The notes under the pieces were generated by a model. It was not told the origin of the DNA, ran no database searches, and saw nothing but the letters and a program-made list of their open reading frames with translations. The translations under genes and the position numbers were made by a program. From positions 3,618,001 through 3,682,000 of the forward strand of contig NZ_LT985980.1 in NCBI RefSeq assembly GCF_900291985.1: a DNA stretch of 64,000 bases, given 5' to 3'. This stretch comes from Lysinibacillus timonensis. Lineage in GTDB: Bacteria > Bacillota > Bacilli > Bacillales_A > Planococcaceae. This document shows positions 19,868 to 28,095 of the stretch, piece after piece. Position 1 is the stretch's first letter; every line of letters starts with the position of its first letter.

Positions 19868-21238
19868 ATGATAGAAAATCAAAACGATAACGAAGTACAA
19901 TATCATGAGGAATCATTACAACAATTTTTATTAGATGGGAAAATTGATGAGTTCCGTGCAACTTTTTTTACACTTCATGAATACGATCAGGCCCAATTTT
20001 ATGAGAAGGTGGGACCTGATATACGTCAGATCATCTATCAATTTTTGTCTCCTCAAGAATTGGCTTTAATATTTGAAGCATTAGAAATTAATAACGAAGA
20101 TTACGAAGACTATTTAAAAGAAATGGATACTTCGTATGCTGCAGAAATGTTATCGTATATGAATACGGATGATGCAGTTGACGTATTAAATGAACTAGAT
20201 GAAGAACACCGAGATAGTTTCCTAGAAATGATGGATAGTGAAACGGTTGAAGAATTTAACGAGCTATTAGCTTACGCAGAATATACAGCCGGATCTATTA
20301 TGACAACGGAGTATGTATCAATACTTGAAAATTCTACTGTTCGTTCTGCAATGACAGTGTTACGTAATGAAGCACCTAATGCGGAAACAATTTACTATGT
20401 TTTCGTTGTAGATACGAATCATCAGCTTACAGGAGTTCTATCACTAAGAGACTTAATTGTTTCAAGTGAAGATACGATAATCAAGGAAATTATGAAAGAG
20501 CGAGTTGTCTTTGCAAAAGTAACGGATGATCAGGAAGATGTTGCACAACTGTTTAAGGATTACAATTTTTTAGCTCTACCAGTTGTAAGTGAAAATAACG
20601 AGCTTGTCGGGATTATTACAGTAGATGATATTATTGATGTCATCGATGAAGAGGCATCTGATGATTATTCAAAATTAGCCGGTATTACAGATATTAATGT
20701 AGATATCGGTCCGTTGAAAGCGGCAAAAAATCGGTTGCCATGGCTAATTATGTTATTATTTTTAGGAATGCTTACTGCAAGTTTAATGGCTCAATTTGAA
20801 GCAACTTTAGACCAAGTTGCATTATTGGCATTATTTATTCCTTTAATTTCGGGAACGTCTGGTAACAGTGGCACACAAGCATTAGCGGTCGCTGTACGCG
20901 GTATTGCAACAGGTGAAATCGATGGGAAAAATAAATTTAAACTGTTGTTACGTGAAATCTGTACAGGTTTAATAACAGGATTTGTTTGTGGAATAGTTGT
21001 AATTGCTATTATTTATTTCTGGCAGCACTCATTAATTATTGGTTTATTAGTCGGTGCGGCAATATGCTGTTCCATTCTTGTTGCAACCGTTGCAGGTTCA
21101 TTCATTCCTTTATTGATTCACAAATTAGGTGTCGACCCTGCCGTTGCTTCAGGTCCCTTTATTACAACTTTAAATGATGTAACAAGTATATTGATCTATT
21201 TGGGATTAGCGACAACGTTAATAAGTCAAATTAGTTAA
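19868..21238 (+). CDS. mgtE: Magnesium transporter MgtE
   Basis: Mg-gated magnesium channel of the plasma membrane. Domain order: N-terminal superhelical MgtE_N (about 1-130, including SYAAEMLSYMNTDDAVDVLNEL), two CBS domains (about 131-255, with GSIMTTEY and DDIIDVIDEE), then five membrane helices (about 285-455) with the pore segment SGTSGNSGTQALAVAVRGIATGEI. 456 residues, full length. ATG 19868 has AAAGGAGGGG upstream. The 33 bases after the preceding terminator leave no room for an M-box riboswitch, so gating by the cytoplasmic domain is the visible control. Confidence 0.96.
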   Translation: MIENQNDNEVQYHEESLQQFLLDGKIDEFRATFFTLHEYDQAQFYEKVGPDIRQIIYQFLSPQELALIFEALEINNEDYEDYLKEMDTSYAAEMLSYMNTDDAVDVLNELDEEHRDSFLEMMDSETVEEFNELLAYAEYTAGSIMTTEYVSILENSTVRSAMTVLRNEAPNAETIYYVFVVDTNHQLTGVLSLRDLIVSSEDTIIKEIMKERVVFAKVTDDQEDVAQLFKDYNFLALPVVSENNELVGIITVDDIIDVIDEEASDDYSKLAGITDINVDIGPLKAAKNRLPWLIMLLFLGMLTASLMAQFEATLDQVALLALFIPLISGTSGNSGTQALAVAVRGIATGEIDGKNKFKLLLREICTGLITGFVCGIVVIAIIYFWQHSLIIGLLVGAAICCSILVATVAGSFIPLLIHKLGVDPAVASGPFITTLNDVTSILIYLGLATTLISQIS

Positions 21239-21317
21239 GTTATTTATAACGTTTAGTAGGTTTAAGTCACGAAAAATTTCCTTTTGCATATTTATATGAA
21301 AAAAAGGATGTGCAAAA

Positions 21318-21671
21318 TTGGAAGTTCGAGAACCATTGCTTTTCATTCAAAGTCCACCTTTCTACTATATTGACGTGAGGGAGACAACAGTTAACGAAGA
21401 GGATAACATATTAGAAGAAAGTACTTCTGTATATGAGTTGACAAGAACTGAAAAAATTCACGATGAAGTGATTGTTCGACAATTAGGTTATTTTTCTCAA
21501 CCTGTTAATCGAAACCGTTCATTAACTTTTCATCTCGAAGATGGAGAGAAATTGGTTGGTAAAATAAATGAAATTGATGGTATTCATGTAAAAGTTAAAA
21601 CAAATAATAATATTGTTTTAATTAATGGAAATGAAATCAAAGCAATTACATTATCAAATCGAGAGTATTAA
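21318..21671 (+). CDS. Possible CotO-like spore coat protein
   Basis: 117 residues. The N-terminus VREPLLFIQSPPF recalls the REPLLYI opening of CotO, and the gene lies beside cotZ as cotO does in B. subtilis. The C-terminal half (about 68-112: LTFHLEDGEKLVGKINEI, then INGNEIKAI) looks like a small beta-barrel of Sm/YaaT-like plan. The middle is acidic. TTG 21318 is chosen since AAAAGGATG lies eight bases upstream. A weak mother-cell promoter is possible (CAC at 21268-21270, 16 bp, CATATTTAT at 21287-21295). I am moderately sure it is a gene and unsure of the family. Confidence 0.6.
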   Translation: MEVREPLLFIQSPPFYYIDVRETTVNEEDNILEESTSVYELTRTEKIHDEVIVRQLGYFSQPVNRNRSLTFHLEDGEKLVGKINEIDGIHVKVKTNNNIVLINGNEIKAITLSNREY

Positions 21672-21680
21672 TGTAGAAAT

Positions 21681-22290
21681 GAGGCTGAAACAAAACTAGC
21701 TTCAATAATTAAAGAATCGTGAAATCACTCCATAGATTTCACGATTCTTTTTTATATTCACATAACTAGAATCAAAATCTTACCGCTTAAGTTTATGGCC
21801 ACCGTTATCAATGATTGGTTTTACTCGAACGGAAGTCGAGTGTAACCTATATGCCACCGTTTTTTCGATTCGAGGTGTGTTTGCCCCAGCCTAATTATAC
21901 TTCTTAAGAATAGGCGGAGAAATTCCGTCTAATGTATATATTGGGGCCAAAAGGAGCGGATATAAGCGGAGAAATTCCGATTAACTGCTCTAGTTTAGGC
22001 AAAATTCTAAGATATGAATAGGATAATCGGAAAAACTTCCTTTATTTCCGAAAAAATAGAGGCATTTCTTAATATAAGCGGAATATCTCCGTTTAAATAA
22101 TTTCGATTAAATATTTTCGATTAAATATTTCCGTTTAAATATTTCATGCATTATTAAAATGCCTGTTTGGTACATGCTAATCAAATAGAGGGTGATTTCT
22201 TATCCCTGTTTTTCACCTTTAAAGAGAACCAGTAACAAAAGTCAATGGTATTTCCGGTGATCAAGTTAATTTCTTAAGAATTTATTAGTT
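21681..22290. repeat. Dispersed intergenic repeat, copy A
   Basis: About 610 bp, clearly homologous to 34764-35368. It begins GAGGCTGAAACAAAACTAG, contains a hairpin terminator near the left end, an inverted partial copy of the end motif (TTTGCCCCAGCCT, 21882-21892), then shared blocks GGCGGAGAAATTCCGTCTAA, GCGGATATAAGCGGAGAAAT, ATTCCGATTAACTGCTCTA and AATATAAGCGGAATATCTCC. Copy A holds an extra run of about 45 bases built from degenerate 14-mers like TAAATATTTTCGAT (22095-22145), absent from copy B. The right end is degenerate. No open reading frame. Confidence 0.85.
21714..21753 (+). terminator. Hairpin terminator inside repeat copy A
   Basis: GAATCGTGAAATC/GATTTCACGATTC, 13 perfect pairs, eight-base loop, then T7. 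It lies 43 bases after the CotO-like stop and probably ends that transcript. The equivalent hairpin in copy B differs in sequence but keeps its pairing. Confidence 0.88.
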
Positions 22291-22344
22291 TTTTTATCCT
22301 CTTTTTTGCATAGGATAATTAGTTGCCTGAAATGTCATTCTAAT

Positions 22345-22377
22345 AGAAAAGAGGCTAACCCATAAAGAGTTAGCCAT
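22345..22377 (-). terminator. Terminator of cotZ
   Basis: Minus-strand stem GGCTAACTC/GGGTTAGCC with a TTTAT loop, then TCTTTTCTAT. Confidence 0.8.
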
Positions 22378-22400
22378 GATTGAATTGAATTTCTACTATA

Positions 22401-22961
22401 TTAATTACAAATATTTAAGTCAACGTCTGCAACACATTGAATTGCCGTGAAATTATCTAGATCAACTGTTACACAAGTTTCAGTTTTTCTAAATCTTCTA
22501 ATTTCACCAAATTCATCTGGATTTAAGTTGTCGTTTTCTTCAAATAGTACAGTTTCTGTTAAAACATCTGTTTCTTCTTCTTCTTCTTCCAATTCTAAAC
22601 CGTTAGCTTCAGCAGCACCAACTGGAGCTAGTGCGCGTAAAGTGGCGCAGCAATCACCGAATACATCTTCTACTCTGAAGAAAGGAGTAAAGAAAAATTC
22701 TCCGCCTCTTCTTGCTACTACTTTGAATGGTTTGCCTAATTCATCTAATAACATGAAAACTCGTGTATCGGCATTTCTTGAACGATGCGAAAGTCCTCCT
22801 AGTGGTTCAAGGAAGCAACTTGTTCCACAAGTATCGCAATCATGACGAACTGCCTCATTTTGAATTTTTAAGATGGATTTGACAACTTCACAGATACAAC
22901 CACGTTCATTACGAGCATCACCACGTAAAGAACTGCTTTCTAGGTTTCTACCACAACCCAT
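22401..22961 (-). CDS. cotZ: Spore coat protein CotZ/CotY family
   Basis: Cysteine-rich protein of the spore crust/exosporium basal layer that self-assembles into sheets held by disulfides. Hallmarks: CICEVVKSI, CDTCGTSC, TPFFRVEDVFGDCCATLRAL and the C-terminal CVTVDLDNFTAIQCVADV. 186 residues, a little longer than CotZ because of a poly-Glu insert near residues 124-130. ATG 22961 has GAGAGGTG upstream. One copy only is seen, where B. subtilis has the cotY/cotZ pair. A SigK-like -10 lies upstream. The plus-strand frame across it is a shadow. Confidence 0.92.
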   Translation of the reverse strand: MGCGRNLESSSLRGDARNERGCICEVVKSILKIQNEAVRHDCDTCGTSCFLEPLGGLSHRSRNADTRVFMLLDELGKPFKVVARRGGEFFFTPFFRVEDVFGDCCATLRALAPVGAAEANGLELEEEEEETDVLTETVLFEENDNLNPDEFGEIRRFRKTETCVTVDLDNFTAIQCVADVDLNICN

Positions 22962-22994
22962 TAAAATTCACCTCTCTTCATATTTGCTTCAATC

Positions 22995-23003
22995 TACAAT
23001 ATG
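22995..23003 (-). promoter_or_regulatory. SigK-like -10 of cotZ
   Basis: CATATTGTA on the minus strand fits the SigK -10 (CATANNNTA) exactly. I see no AC-type -35 at 16-17 bp, which is common for GerE-assisted coat promoters. The ribosome binding site is about 25 bases further on. Confidence 0.5.
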
Positions 23004-23152
23004 TCGAAATGAATCACAAAACCGGGCTATAGTTTATAGGCGCTAAATTTTTGCCTAATTTTTTTTGCCAAATTGGAAATGATATTCATTGAAGAATCCT
23101 GATTTGTAAAAACAAATATGCATTTGAAAGGCTTACATATCATGATTTTCCA

Positions 23153-23182
23153 AGGATAGATGAACTAACATTACACATACTA
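23153..23182 (+). promoter_or_regulatory. SigG-type promoter of the spoVA operon
   Basis: AGGATA (23153-23158), 17-bp spacer, CATACTA (23176-23182). The -10 is a perfect SigG match; the -35 is partial (TGAATA consensus). This agrees with forespore expression of spoVA genes. Confidence 0.75.
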
Positions 23183-23203
23183 TTTTTAAAAGGGGGTAGA
23201 ATT

Positions 23204-23608
23204 TTGAAAAAATTAGCAATTTTCTTCTTCGTCCCTTTATTATTAGCCGGCTGTTCAAGTAATGAAAAAGAAATTGAAATATTTGACGTTCTTGATGATG
23301 CGGAAAAGAGAGAAGAAGTACGGGAAATAATTGAAAACAAGAACGAAATTTATAGTGGTACTGCGATTTTTGTTGATGATAAATTACTCCTTGCAGTACA
23401 AGCTAAACCATGGCTTGATTTTCAAAAAGAAAAAATTGAAGAAGATTTACAAAAACAACTTGAAAAAAAATATCCTGATTTAAATGTTTTAGTGTCCGCT
23501 GATTTCAAATTGTATTGGGAAGCCAATAAAATAGTGAATGAGCAAGATGCGCAAAAGGTGAATGCACATGTAGAAAAACTAACAAGTTTAGTTAAGGAGG
23601 AAACGTAA
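23204..23608 (+). CDS. Spore lipoprotein, YhcN/YlaJ-like
   Basis: 134 residues with a lipoprotein signal peptide: KK start, hydrophobic core, lipobox LLAGC (Cys at 16). The mature part is charged and helical, then a strand-helix stretch VLVSADFKLYWEANKI that resembles YhcN/YlaJ spore lipoproteins. It is the first gene of a four-gene SpoVA operon and overlaps spoVAC by one base (TAATG), so it likely sits in the spore inner membrane with the SpoVA channel. TTG 23204 follows AAAGGGGG. Family assignment rests on context and general resemblance. Confidence 0.8.
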   Translation: MKKLAIFFFVPLLLAGCSSNEKEIEIFDVLDDAEKREEVREIIENKNEIYSGTAIFVDDKLLLAVQAKPWLDFQKEKIEEDLQKQLEKKYPDLNVLVSADFKLYWEANKIVNEQDAQKVNAHVEKLTSLVKEET

Positions 23609-24063
23609 TGAAGCCACAAGAATATCAAGCATTAGAGCAGCAAATTACTCCTCCAAAACCGTATTTTAAAAATGCAATGAAAGCATTCTTAGTTGGTGGA
23701 ATCATTTGTACGATAGGACATGCCATTACTTATTTTTATATCATCTTTTTTGACTTTACAGAAAAAACAGTAGGTAACCCGACTGTTGCAACGGTTGTCT
23801 TCATATCGATGCTTTTAACAGGCTTTGGCTTATATCGAAAACTGGGTCAATTTGCGGGTGCTGGTAGTGCTGTTCCTGTTTCTGGTTTTGGAAACGCGGT
23901 TATATCTGCAGCAATTGAACATCGTACAGAAGGTGTAGTACTTGGAGTTGGAGGAAACATGTTTAAATTGGCAGGATCTGTTATTTTATTTGGAGTTGCT
24001 TCTGCATTTTTTGTTGCGCTAATTAAATTAATTCTCGTATCAATAGGTGTTGTACAATGGTAA
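23608..24063 (+). CDS. spoVAC: Stage V sporulation protein AC
   Basis: Membrane component of the channel moving dipicolinic acid into the forespore and out on germination; SpoVAC of B. subtilis behaves as a mechanosensitive channel. 151 residues with four hydrophobic stretches and the family segments FLVGGIICTIGHA and GAGSAVPVSGFGNAVISAAIEHRTEG. Start ATG 23608 overlaps the lipoprotein stop; the end overlaps spoVAD by seven bases. All this points to tight translational coupling. Confidence 0.95.
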   Translation: MKPQEYQALEQQITPPKPYFKNAMKAFLVGGIICTIGHAITYFYIIFFDFTEKTVGNPTVATVVFISMLLTGFGLYRKLGQFAGAGSAVPVSGFGNAVISAAIEHRTEGVVLGVGGNMFKLAGSVILFGVASAFFVALIKLILVSIGVVQW

Positions 24064-25052
24064 TCGTATTTAATTCAAAACCGTCAATTTTAGCCTCTGG
24101 TGCAGTTGCAGGTCCTTTAGAAAAGAAAAGTGTTTTCTATTCCTATTTTGATTCAGTTGTTGAAGACGAACGATGGAACGAACGAACGAATGAGCAAGGA
24201 CATGCAAAAATGATTAATGAAGCCTGCAACATCATACTAAAAAAAGCAAATATAAAAAATACAGATGTAAATTATCTTTTGAGCGGTGATTTAGTGAATC
24301 AAATGACTCCGTCAAATTTTGCTGCAAGAGAATTTGCGACTCCGTTTATTGGATTATTCTCAGCATGTGCAACATCAGTCTCTTCTGTCATTGTTGCTAG
24401 TCTTTTAACGGAATTAGGAGCATCAGAACTAGCTATTGCAGGTGCAGCTAGTCAACATAATGCAATTGAACGCCAATTCCGTTACCCAATCAACTACGGC
24501 TCAATGAAGCCTGCCACTGCCCAATGGACTGTAACTGCAGCTGGTTATGCTTTAATTGGAAAACATAATCCAGAACTTCCATCAATTGAAGCAGCTACAG
24601 TAGGTAAAGTGGTGGACTACGGTGACACGAATCCGTTCCATATGGGTGGAGCAATGGCACCAGCTGCATATGACACAATTACTACCCATTTGAAAGAAAG
24701 AAATCAAAAAATTTATGATTATGATCTTATCATGACTGGTGATTTAGGGAAAATCGGTTTAAAAATTTTAAAAGCGATGCTCGCACAATCTGGTGTAAAG
24801 CAAGAAGAACTACAGCTAATCCGTGATGCAGGAGCAGAGTATTATGGTGAAGATGAAGCATTTTTAGCTGGTGCTAGTGGCGCCGGATGTTCAGCATCTG
24901 TTTACTTTAGTTACATTATTCAACAACTAAAAAGCGGACGATATAAAAGAGTGCTACTATGTGCAACGGGTTCTCTCCTATCTCCATTATCATATCAACA
25001 GGGTGAGTCAATCCCATGTACAGCACATGCAATTGAATTAACGATGGAGTGA
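24057..25052 (+). CDS. spoVAD: Stage V sporulation protein AD
   Basis: Soluble thiolase-fold subunit of the SpoVA complex that binds Ca-dipicolinate. Seen: GLFSACATSVSSVIVASLL, QFRYPINYGSMKPATAQWTVTA-type core, FHMGGAMAPAAYDTI and GASGAGCSASVYFSY. 331 residues, normal. It starts within the end of spoVAC and precedes spoVAE by ten bases. Mother-cell synthesised DPA passes through the complex these genes encode. Confidence 0.96.
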   Translation: MVIVFNSKPSILASGAVAGPLEKKSVFYSYFDSVVEDERWNERTNEQGHAKMINEACNIILKKANIKNTDVNYLLSGDLVNQMTPSNFAAREFATPFIGLFSACATSVSSVIVASLLTELGASELAIAGAASQHNAIERQFRYPINYGSMKPATAQWTVTAAGYALIGKHNPELPSIEAATVGKVVDYGDTNPFHMGGAMAPAAYDTITTHLKERNQKIYDYDLIMTGDLGKIGLKILKAMLAQSGVKQEELQLIRDAGAEYYGEDEAFLAGASGAGCSASVYFSYIIQQLKSGRYKRVLLCATGSLLSPLSYQQGESIPCTAHAIELTME

Positions 25053-25062
25053 GGCGGAAAAA

Positions 25063-25431
25063 ATGATTTTGTATGATTTTCTCTTTGCTTTTCTAGTAGG
25101 TGGAATCATTTGTTTAATAGGACAACTAATTATGGACTTTGGAAATTTAACACCAGGGCATACTCTATCGATTTTAGTTGTAGCTGGTTCTATTTTATCA
25201 GGTCTCGGCTTATACCAACCCATTATTGATTTGGCAGGGGCTGGAGCAACCATTCCAATTACTTCCTTCGGTCATTCCTTAACCCAAGGTGCACTAGTAG
25301 AAGCAGAAAAACATGGTTGGGTAGGAGTACTAACAGGAATGTTTGAGGTAACAAGTTCGGGTATTAGTGCAGCGATTGTATTTGGATTTATTGCAGCATT
25401 TATTTTTAAACCAAAAGGTAAGGCAAACTAG
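25063..25431 (+). CDS. spoVAE: Stage V sporulation protein AE (AEb type)
   Basis: 122-residue membrane protein related to SpoVAC: FLVGGIICLIGQL at the start and GAGATIPITSFGHSLTQGALVEAE in the middle, three to four hydrophobic stretches. The small SpoVAEb form is usual next to SpoVAD. ATG 25063 has GAGGCGG upstream. Last gene of the operon; a long hairpin with a T run follows. Confidence 0.94.
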   Translation: MILYDFLFAFLVGGIICLIGQLIMDFGNLTPGHTLSILVVAGSILSGLGLYQPIIDLAGAGATIPITSFGHSLTQGALVEAEKHGWVGVLTGMFEVTSSGISAAIVFGFIAAFIFKPKGKAN

Positions 25432-25437
25432 ACAAAT

Positions 25438-25494
25438 AACCCTCCTTTCTTTAAGTGCCTAGCATAGGATACTTAGTGAAAGGAGGGATTTTTT
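25438..25494 (+). terminator. Long hairpin: spoVA terminator carrying the next gene's ribosome binding site
   Basis: AACCCTCCTTTC (25438-25449) pairs with GAAAGGAGGGATT (25478-25490), with inner pairing AAGT/ACTT and CCTA/TAGG, followed by T6 that runs straight into an ATG. The 3' arm contains AAAGGAGGG, the ribosome binding site of the 47-residue protein starting at 25495. The same stem can end transcription and hide that site. Confidence 0.85.
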
Positions 25495-25638
25495 ATGTGG
25501 AATGATTATTGTGGTTGCAATCAAGTAAGTCCTGCATATGATATGGGTGGTAGTCATTGTGGTAACAGCAAATCGTTTGTTTTAATCGTCGTATTATTCA
25601 TTTTATTAATTATCGTAGGTAGCGTTTATTGCTGGTAG
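25495..25638 (+). CDS. Tiny YjcZ-family sporulation protein
   Basis: 47 residues: a Cys/Gly/Asn-rich start (YCGCNQVSP), then one membrane helix SKSFVLIVVLFILLIIVGS and a terminal YCW. This is the pattern of the YjcZ/YhzZ-type tiny sporulation proteins found beside cotZ and spoVIF in bacilli. Too short for most ORF calls. The ribosome binding site AAAGGAGGG is ideal, but lies in the stem of the preceding hairpin. It sits between the spoVA operon and spoVIF. Confidence 0.85.
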   Translation: MWNDYCGCNQVSPAYDMGGSHCGNSKSFVLIVVLFILLIIVGSVYCW

Positions 25639-25663
25639 TGCCTGTAAGTAAGGAGGGGAGAAA

Positions 25664-25912
25664 ATGCAAAACCCTTTTTTTAAGCAAATTGAGAGTAAAA
25701 CTGGTGTAGAAATGGATGAAATTTTTGCACTTGCTAATGCGATTCAACACGCTGATTTTACAAGTGAGAAGCAAGTACGTAAAATTGTACAACGCGTTAG
25801 CAAATTAGCGAAAAAGCCGATTACGAGAGAATTAGAAGATAAAATAGTTAATTCTATCGTGAAAGACGGTAACGCTTTAGACTTTAGCAAGATTGAAAAA
25901 ATGCTTCGTTAA
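25664..25912 (+). CDS. spoVIF: Stage VI sporulation protein F
   Basis: 82-residue helical protein required in B. subtilis for proper spore coat assembly and resistance, made in the mother cell after engulfment. The opening FFKQIESKTGVEMDEIFALANA and the segment VRKIVQRVSKLAKKP match SpoVIF (YjcC). ATG 25664 has AAGGAGGGGAG upstream. It follows the YjcZ-like gene by 25 bases. A strong symmetrical terminator follows, shared with yjcG on the other strand. Confidence 0.92.
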   Translation: MQNPFFKQIESKTGVEMDEIFALANAIQHADFTSEKQVRKIVQRVSKLAKKPITRELEDKIVNSIVKDGNALDFSKIEKMLR

Positions 25913-25914
25913 AT

Positions 25915-25946
25915 AAAAAAGTAGTTGCGATTGCAACTACTTTTTT
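25915..25946 (+). terminator. Bidirectional terminator, spoVIF/yjcG
   Basis: AAAAAAGTAGTTGC/GCAACTACTTTTTT: a stem flanked by A and T runs, able to end transcription from both strands. Confidence 0.92.
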
Positions 25947-25958
25947 ATTTTTTATCTG

Positions 25959-26477
25959 TTAGACTTCCGTTCCATTCAATTTATACGTTTCGAAAGTCGT
26001 CCACGATCCGTCCTCTAATTGATATAGCAAATGGATACGGTCGATTATATCTTTTTCGTCTACCCCAATCATTCTTAATTGGCCGAAAATATCATCATGT
26101 TCTGATGCTGTTAATTCTTGGGCAATCGTAATATGGGGTACAAATACATGTTTAGGGTTACCAATTTTAATTTCTGCTTGTAACTCTTCATGAAGTTTTG
26201 AAAGTTGTTCAGTTGGTTCAATACGGAAATAAATTACATTTGTCGTTGGATAAAACGAGCTTATGCGAGAGGCATGAATCTTTAAAGGAGCATACCTTTG
26301 TGATATTGACAGTAATTTACCAGAAATGCTTTTAATTTCTGAATCATCTGCCTCGAATGCTTCCTTTAATGTAATGTGCGGAGTTACTTTCGCATAATGA
26401 GAATCATAACGCTTACGATAAGTATTCGCTAAATCCTGTAACTTTTTTGAGGGAAATGCAACAATACCGAATTTCAT
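25959..26477 (-). CDS. yjcG: 2H phosphoesterase-like protein YjcG
   Basis: Member of the 2'-5' RNA ligase/2H phosphoesterase superfamily. Both catalytic HxT motifs are visible: HITL near residue 34 and HITI near residue 115. 172 residues, as in YjcG. The natural substrate is unknown. ATG 26477 is preceded by TTGGAGG. The gene follows yjcH (86-base gap), as in B. subtilis, and ends at the bidirectional terminator. Confidence 0.92.
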   Translation of the reverse strand: MKFGIVAFPSKKLQDLANTYRKRYDSHYAKVTPHITLKEAFEADDSEIKSISGKLLSISQRYAPLKIHASRISSFYPTTNVIYFRIEPTEQLSKLHEELQAEIKIGNPKHVFVPHITIAQELTASEHDDIFGQLRMIGVDEKDIIDRIHLLYQLEDGSWTTFETYKLNGTEV

Positions 26478-26563
26478 TCTTCATTACCTCCAAGATTTTC
26501 TAATTATAATTAGTTAAAGTATAACAGAAAAAAATGAGTATAAGTATTCTTAGCCATTGGCAC

Positions 26564-27283
26564 TTAGCTAAAATTTTTTATAAGAGCGCGCCTTATATCT
26601 GGTTTCCAATATTTCCAAGTATGATTACCATTAAATTCTTCATAGAATGTTTTATAGCCTTTTTCCACTAAGATTTCGTGTAACTTACGGTTAGGGGTTA
26701 AAAAATCTTTTATTGTTTTATCTGTTGTTAATACTTCTATTTCCTCTTTACCTATTATATGGTAGATAGATAGTATATCTTGACTGCTAGATTCATTTGC
26801 AATTTGTAGAACATGTTCATCGACATAAGGGGACTGAAGGATTACTTTACTAAAAATGTTTGGGTATTTTAAAGCTGCTAGTAATGAAACGGTCGCAGCC
26901 ATAGAATCGCCAATAATACCTCTTGTAGTTCCCATTTGATACGTCGAATATTCTCTGTCTAGATAAGGGACTAATTCATGGGCTAAAAATCGTAAATATG
27001 CTTCATGCTTTTCTCCTGTTGGAATGTATTTGCTTTTACGATCTTGTATATTTTTATAAGGTATGCCAACGATTATTATGTTTTCAATTTCATAATCTTC
27101 AATTAATTCATCTGCTAACTTAGTTATTCCCCCTAGTTGGAAATAATCTTTTCCATCAGATGCAATCAAAATGTTATATTTATTTAATGGAGTATAGTTT
27201 GCAGGAACATAGATTAATAATTCAATTTCTTCTTGCAATGACTGACTATAAAATTCTATATCTTTTACAGTTCCTTTTTCCAC
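26564..27283 (-). CDS. yjcH: Putative esterase YjcH
   Basis: Alpha/beta hydrolase of the esterase D / enterochelin esterase type. The nucleophile elbow is GDSMAA (Ser near residue 126), with an Asp-containing region and a terminal His in GNHTWKYW that complete a plausible triad. 239 residues, cytoplasmic, no signal peptide. GTG 27283 follows AAGGAGG. Substrate unknown. Paired with yjcG. Confidence 0.9.
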   Translation of the reverse strand: MEKGTVKDIEFYSQSLQEEIELLIYVPANYTPLNKYNILIASDGKDYFQLGGITKLADELIEDYEIENIIIVGIPYKNIQDRKSKYIPTGEKHEAYLRFLAHELVPYLDREYSTYQMGTTRGIIGDSMAATVSLLAALKYPNIFSKVILQSPYVDEHVLQIANESSSQDILSIYHIIGKEEIEVLTTDKTIKDFLTPNRKLHEILVEKGYKTFYEEFNGNHTWKYWKPDIRRALIKNFS

Positions 27284-27409
27284 AGATTGGACCTCCTTAC
27301 ATGACCTATTGAAATTGTATCACAATGGATAGTAATCGTGTAACATGTAGTAAGGTGAGATGGGGAGAGTACTTCTGAAAAAATTCAGATAAAGAGAGGA
27401 TTTTCTAAA

Positions 27410-27991
27410 ATGCATAATAAAAACGTTCGTGTTCATTCAATAGATGTAACAAAAGCAGCTAAAGATGCTTTAAAACGTCGTGGTGTAGAGATACAAGATA
27501 TCGCAGAAATTGTTTTTGAAATGCAGAAACCTTATAATGAAGGATTAGAATTGGAGCATTGTGTTCATTCGGTTGAACGCGTAATGCAAAAACGAGAAGT
27601 ACAGCATGCCGTATTAGTTGGTGTAGAATTGGACGAATTAGCCGAAAAAAGAATGTTATCACAACCACTTCAGCAAATTGTTGAATTCGATGAAGGATTA
27701 TTTGGAGTAGATGAAACTTTAGCGCTAGGCTCTGTTTTAACCTATGGTAGTATTGCATTAACGACTTACGGTCATCTAGATAAGAAGAAAATTGGGATTA
27801 TCGAAAAATTAGATACGAAAGCTGGAGAGGCTGTTCATACATTTTTAGATGATCTAGTTGCAAGTATTGCAGCTAGTGCAGCTTCAAGAATTGCACATAA
27901 AATGCGCGATTTAGAAGAAGAGGGAGAAACATTCGAGGACATCCCGCCAGTAGTCCTAAGTAGCCCTGAATCTGAAGATAAGTTAGATTAA
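27410..27991 (+). CDS. PgpA/YutG-like phosphatidylglycerophosphatase domain protein
   Basis: 193 residues. The C-terminal part (GSIALTTYGHLDKKKIGIIE, then GEAVHTFLDDLVASIAASAASRIAHK) follows the YutG/PgpA-like family, which is annotated as phosphatidylglycerophosphatase A in Firmicutes. The N-terminal part (about 1-75) is a helical domain of its own, as in YutG. No clear membrane helices. Whether it dephosphorylates phosphatidylglycerophosphate here is not shown. ATG 27410 has AGAGAGGA upstream; a terminator follows. Confidence 0.82.
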   Translation: MHNKNVRVHSIDVTKAAKDALKRRGVEIQDIAEIVFEMQKPYNEGLELEHCVHSVERVMQKREVQHAVLVGVELDELAEKRMLSQPLQQIVEFDEGLFGVDETLALGSVLTYGSIALTTYGHLDKKKIGIIEKLDTKAGEAVHTFLDDLVASIAASAASRIAHKMRDLEEEGETFEDIPPVVLSSPESEDKLD

Positions 27992-28003
27992 AGTATACCG
28001 CTA

Positions 28004-28037
28004 AAACGTCATCAAAAATTTGATGATGTTTTTCTTT
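28004..28037 (+). terminator. Terminator after the PgpA-like gene
   Basis: ACGTCATCAAA/TTTGATGATGT stem followed by TTTTTC. Confidence 0.82.
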
Positions 28038-28095
28038 TGTAACCTAAAACATGGTAAAATGAAAATCAAAATGTAATTAGACAAGGAAGTTATGA

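Noticed and set aside
21681-22290. An insertion sequence or degraded transposase gene in the repeat
   Set aside because: No transposase-like frame in any of the six frames of either copy; only short structured blocks are shared.
22447-22845. A 132-codon plus-strand frame opposite cotZ
   Set aside because: Serine/asparagine-rich antisense shadow of the Cys/Glu-rich cotZ frame, without a ribosome binding site.
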